Positions 6,057 through 6,658 of a stretch of 6,658 nucleotides of DNA are shown in pieces. The notes beneath the pieces are model-generated. The model saw only the letters and a program-made list of their open reading frames with translations. It made no database searches and had not been told where the DNA came from. Within the stretch, counting starts at the first letter, position 1. Every line of letters begins with the position of its first letter. The position numbers and the translations under genes are program-made. Source of the DNA: Thermococci archaeon (lineage in GTDB: Archaea; Methanobacteriota_B; Thermococci; Methanofastidiosales; B48-G16); the NCBI GenBank assembly GCA_003660605.1, contig QMUN01000044.1, forward strand, positions 1 through 6,658. Reading direction: 5' to 3'.

Positions 6057-6361
6057 GATATCATACTCCTACAATTCTTTACAATCTTATCTATCTCCTC
6101 TTTTTTAGCATTTTCTATGTGTACTCCTCCTATAACAACAATTGTTGTTTTGTATTTTTCACATGCTTTCTCAGCTATAGGTTTTAAAACAATATCATCA
6201 TAATGCCCTTCTATTCTAATGACATCTGTTTTTTTCGGCCCGCAGATCACTATCCCTCCTATATGGGTCTTTTCTCCTCCTCCTAAAATATACAGTCTGT
6301 CATCTCCAATCTTTTTTTCTTTGAGCCATACTCTGTATTTCCCCTCACCCGATGTAATCAT
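6047..6361 (-). CDS. LpdD-like protein, probable prenyl-FMN/UbiD maturation helper
   Basis: This 104-residue protein has no membrane segments. It shows the pattern of the LpdD-like (prenylated flavin chaperone) family: a beta start [15 protein letters not shown] (7-21), a glycine-rich turn [15 protein letters not shown] (26-40), GHYDD (52-56), and a C-terminal [17 protein letters not shown] (75-91). LpdD is the small third gene of the Lactiplantibacillus gallate decarboxylase locus, where the decarboxylase is a UbiD-family enzyme needing prenylated FMN. Here the gene is wedged between a UbiD-family gene (17-bp overlap) and the aconitase X large subunit (10-bp overlap), so it is clearly part of the same operon. 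I infer a role in cofactor loading or assembly of the neighbouring decarboxylase; this is untested. AAGGT at 6370-6374, 8 nt before the ATG, supports the start. The family call rests on memory of the pattern and on context. Confidence 0.72.
   Translation of the reverse strand: MITSGEGKYRVWLKEKKIGDDRLYILGGGEKTHIGGIVICGPKKTDVIRIEGHYDDIVLKPIAEKACEKYKTTIVVIGGVHIENAKKEEIDKIVKNCRSMISCI
6066..6070 (-). promoter_or_regulatory. ribosome binding site of aconitase X large subunit
   Basis: AGGAG on the minus strand lies 9 nt before the ATG at 6056, inside the end of the LpdD-like gene. It is the clearest Shine-Dalgarno match in the window and fixes the start of an internal operon gene, in contrast to the promoter-proximal genes, which appear leaderless. 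Confidence 0.65.
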
Positions 6362-6658
6362 CCATATCTACCTTTGTGTATTTTACCTTCTCATACTTAC
6401 TCGGATCGACGTTAGAAGGTATGGTAGCGTCTATACCTATTTTTGTCGTTCTCGTCTTTTTTCCAGGCTCGTGCTTTCCTGATGGATCTAACGAGCTTCC
6501 CGGCTGATCTGGATAGATATATAGATCTCTGTCTCCCTGGAACCTTGTCGCTATCGCCCATTCCAATGCATTCGGATCGTATATATCAACATCTTCATCC
6601 ACGATCATGACATGCTTCATGCTTCCATGCCCCTTGAAAGCAGCCTCTATCGCTTTTT
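6345..6658 (-). CDS. UbiD-family decarboxylase, C-terminal part (anhydromevalonate phosphate decarboxylase)
   Basis: The frame is open from the right edge to a TGA at 6345-6347, giving the last 103 residues; the N-terminal part lies outside. The fragment starts [20 protein letters not shown], in line with the UbiD region around A-F-x-G-H-x-S-x-K-H-V. It continues with the signature [20 protein letters not shown], then GSSLDPSG and IGIDAT near the end, as in UbiD C-terminal domains. UbiD enzymes are non-oxidative decarboxylases that use prenylated FMN. Beside aconitase X in an archaeon, the expected activity is decarboxylation of trans-anhydromevalonate 5-phosphate to isopentenyl phosphate. 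The internal ATG at 6620 is not the start, because conserved residues precede it. The catalytic E-R-E residues of the family lie upstream and cannot be checked. The gene is promoter-proximal to the other three and overlaps the LpdD-like gene by 17 bp. Confidence 0.9.
   Translation of the reverse strand, partial: KAIEAAFKGHGSMKHVMIVDEDVDIYDPNALEWAIATRFQGDRDLYIYPDQPGSSLDPSGKHEPGKKTRTTKIGIDATIPSNVDPSKYEKVKYTKVDMDDYIG

Noticed and set aside
5698..6482. Plus-strand open frames at 5698-5907 and 6219-6482
   Set aside because: They are antisense to AcnX, the LpdD-like gene and UbiD, whose frames are conserved and tightly overlapped; the plus-strand translations look like random hydrophobic shadow sequence.
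1..6658. tRNA, rRNA, CRISPR array, insertion sequence, toxin-antitoxin or phage modules
   Set aside because: Almost every base is in a recognised coding region. The three gaps are 4, 50 and 92 bp, and the larger two are filled by promoters. No repeated spacer pattern, terminal inverted repeats or transposase motifs were seen.

Overview
The window is archaeal. The signs are a Hef-type helicase-nuclease, a UPF0148 (autoantigen p27-like) zinc ribbon, the two-subunit aconitase X plus UbiD pair of the archaeal mevalonate pathway, and TATA boxes about 25-28 nt upstream of start codons, as in leaderless archaeal transcripts. The DNA is AT-rich, with mostly AGA arginine and many ATA isoleucine codons. 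The helicase-nuclease fusion argues against Crenarchaeota, whose XPF lacks the helicase, and against Thermoplasmata. The archaeal-type mevalonate genes argue against haloarchaea. A euryarchaeal lineage, or a DPANN lineage with euryarchaeal-type repair, fits best; the species cannot be named from this sequence.

Layout, left to right. (1) Positions 1-1097, minus: an MFS transporter whose 3' end lies off the left edge. (2) 1102-1266, minus: a 54-residue LysW-like zinc ribbon, 4 bp upstream of the transporter and probably co-transcribed with it. (3) 1317-3500, minus: full-length Hef (727 aa). (4) 3501-3592: a divergent promoter region with two back-to-back TATA boxes and a 14-bp palindrome. (5) 3593-4231 and 4225-4494, plus: an overlapping pair, a soluble DPM1-like family 2 glycosyltransferase and a UPF0148 zinc-ribbon protein. 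(6) 4486-6658, minus: a tightly overlapping operon that enters from the right edge. In transcription order it holds the C-terminal part of a UbiD-family decarboxylase, an LpdD-like small protein, the aconitase X large subunit and the aconitase X small subunit.

The right-hand operon forms a coherent unit. In the archaeal (modified) mevalonate pathway, aconitase X acts as phosphomevalonate dehydratase, making trans-anhydromevalonate 5-phosphate, and a UbiD-family enzyme decarboxylates that to isopentenyl phosphate for lipid synthesis. UbiD enzymes need prenylated FMN. The small gene between the two enzymes resembles LpdD, so it is a good candidate for a cofactor or maturation helper of the UbiD enzyme. 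That linkage is the most interesting point in the window.

Coding density is very high. The only gaps are 4, 50 and 92 bp, and the last two are accounted for by promoters. No rRNA, tRNA, CRISPR array, insertion sequence or phage gene was seen. I found no clearly new multi-gene defence or mobile system; most genes belong to recognisable archaeal families.
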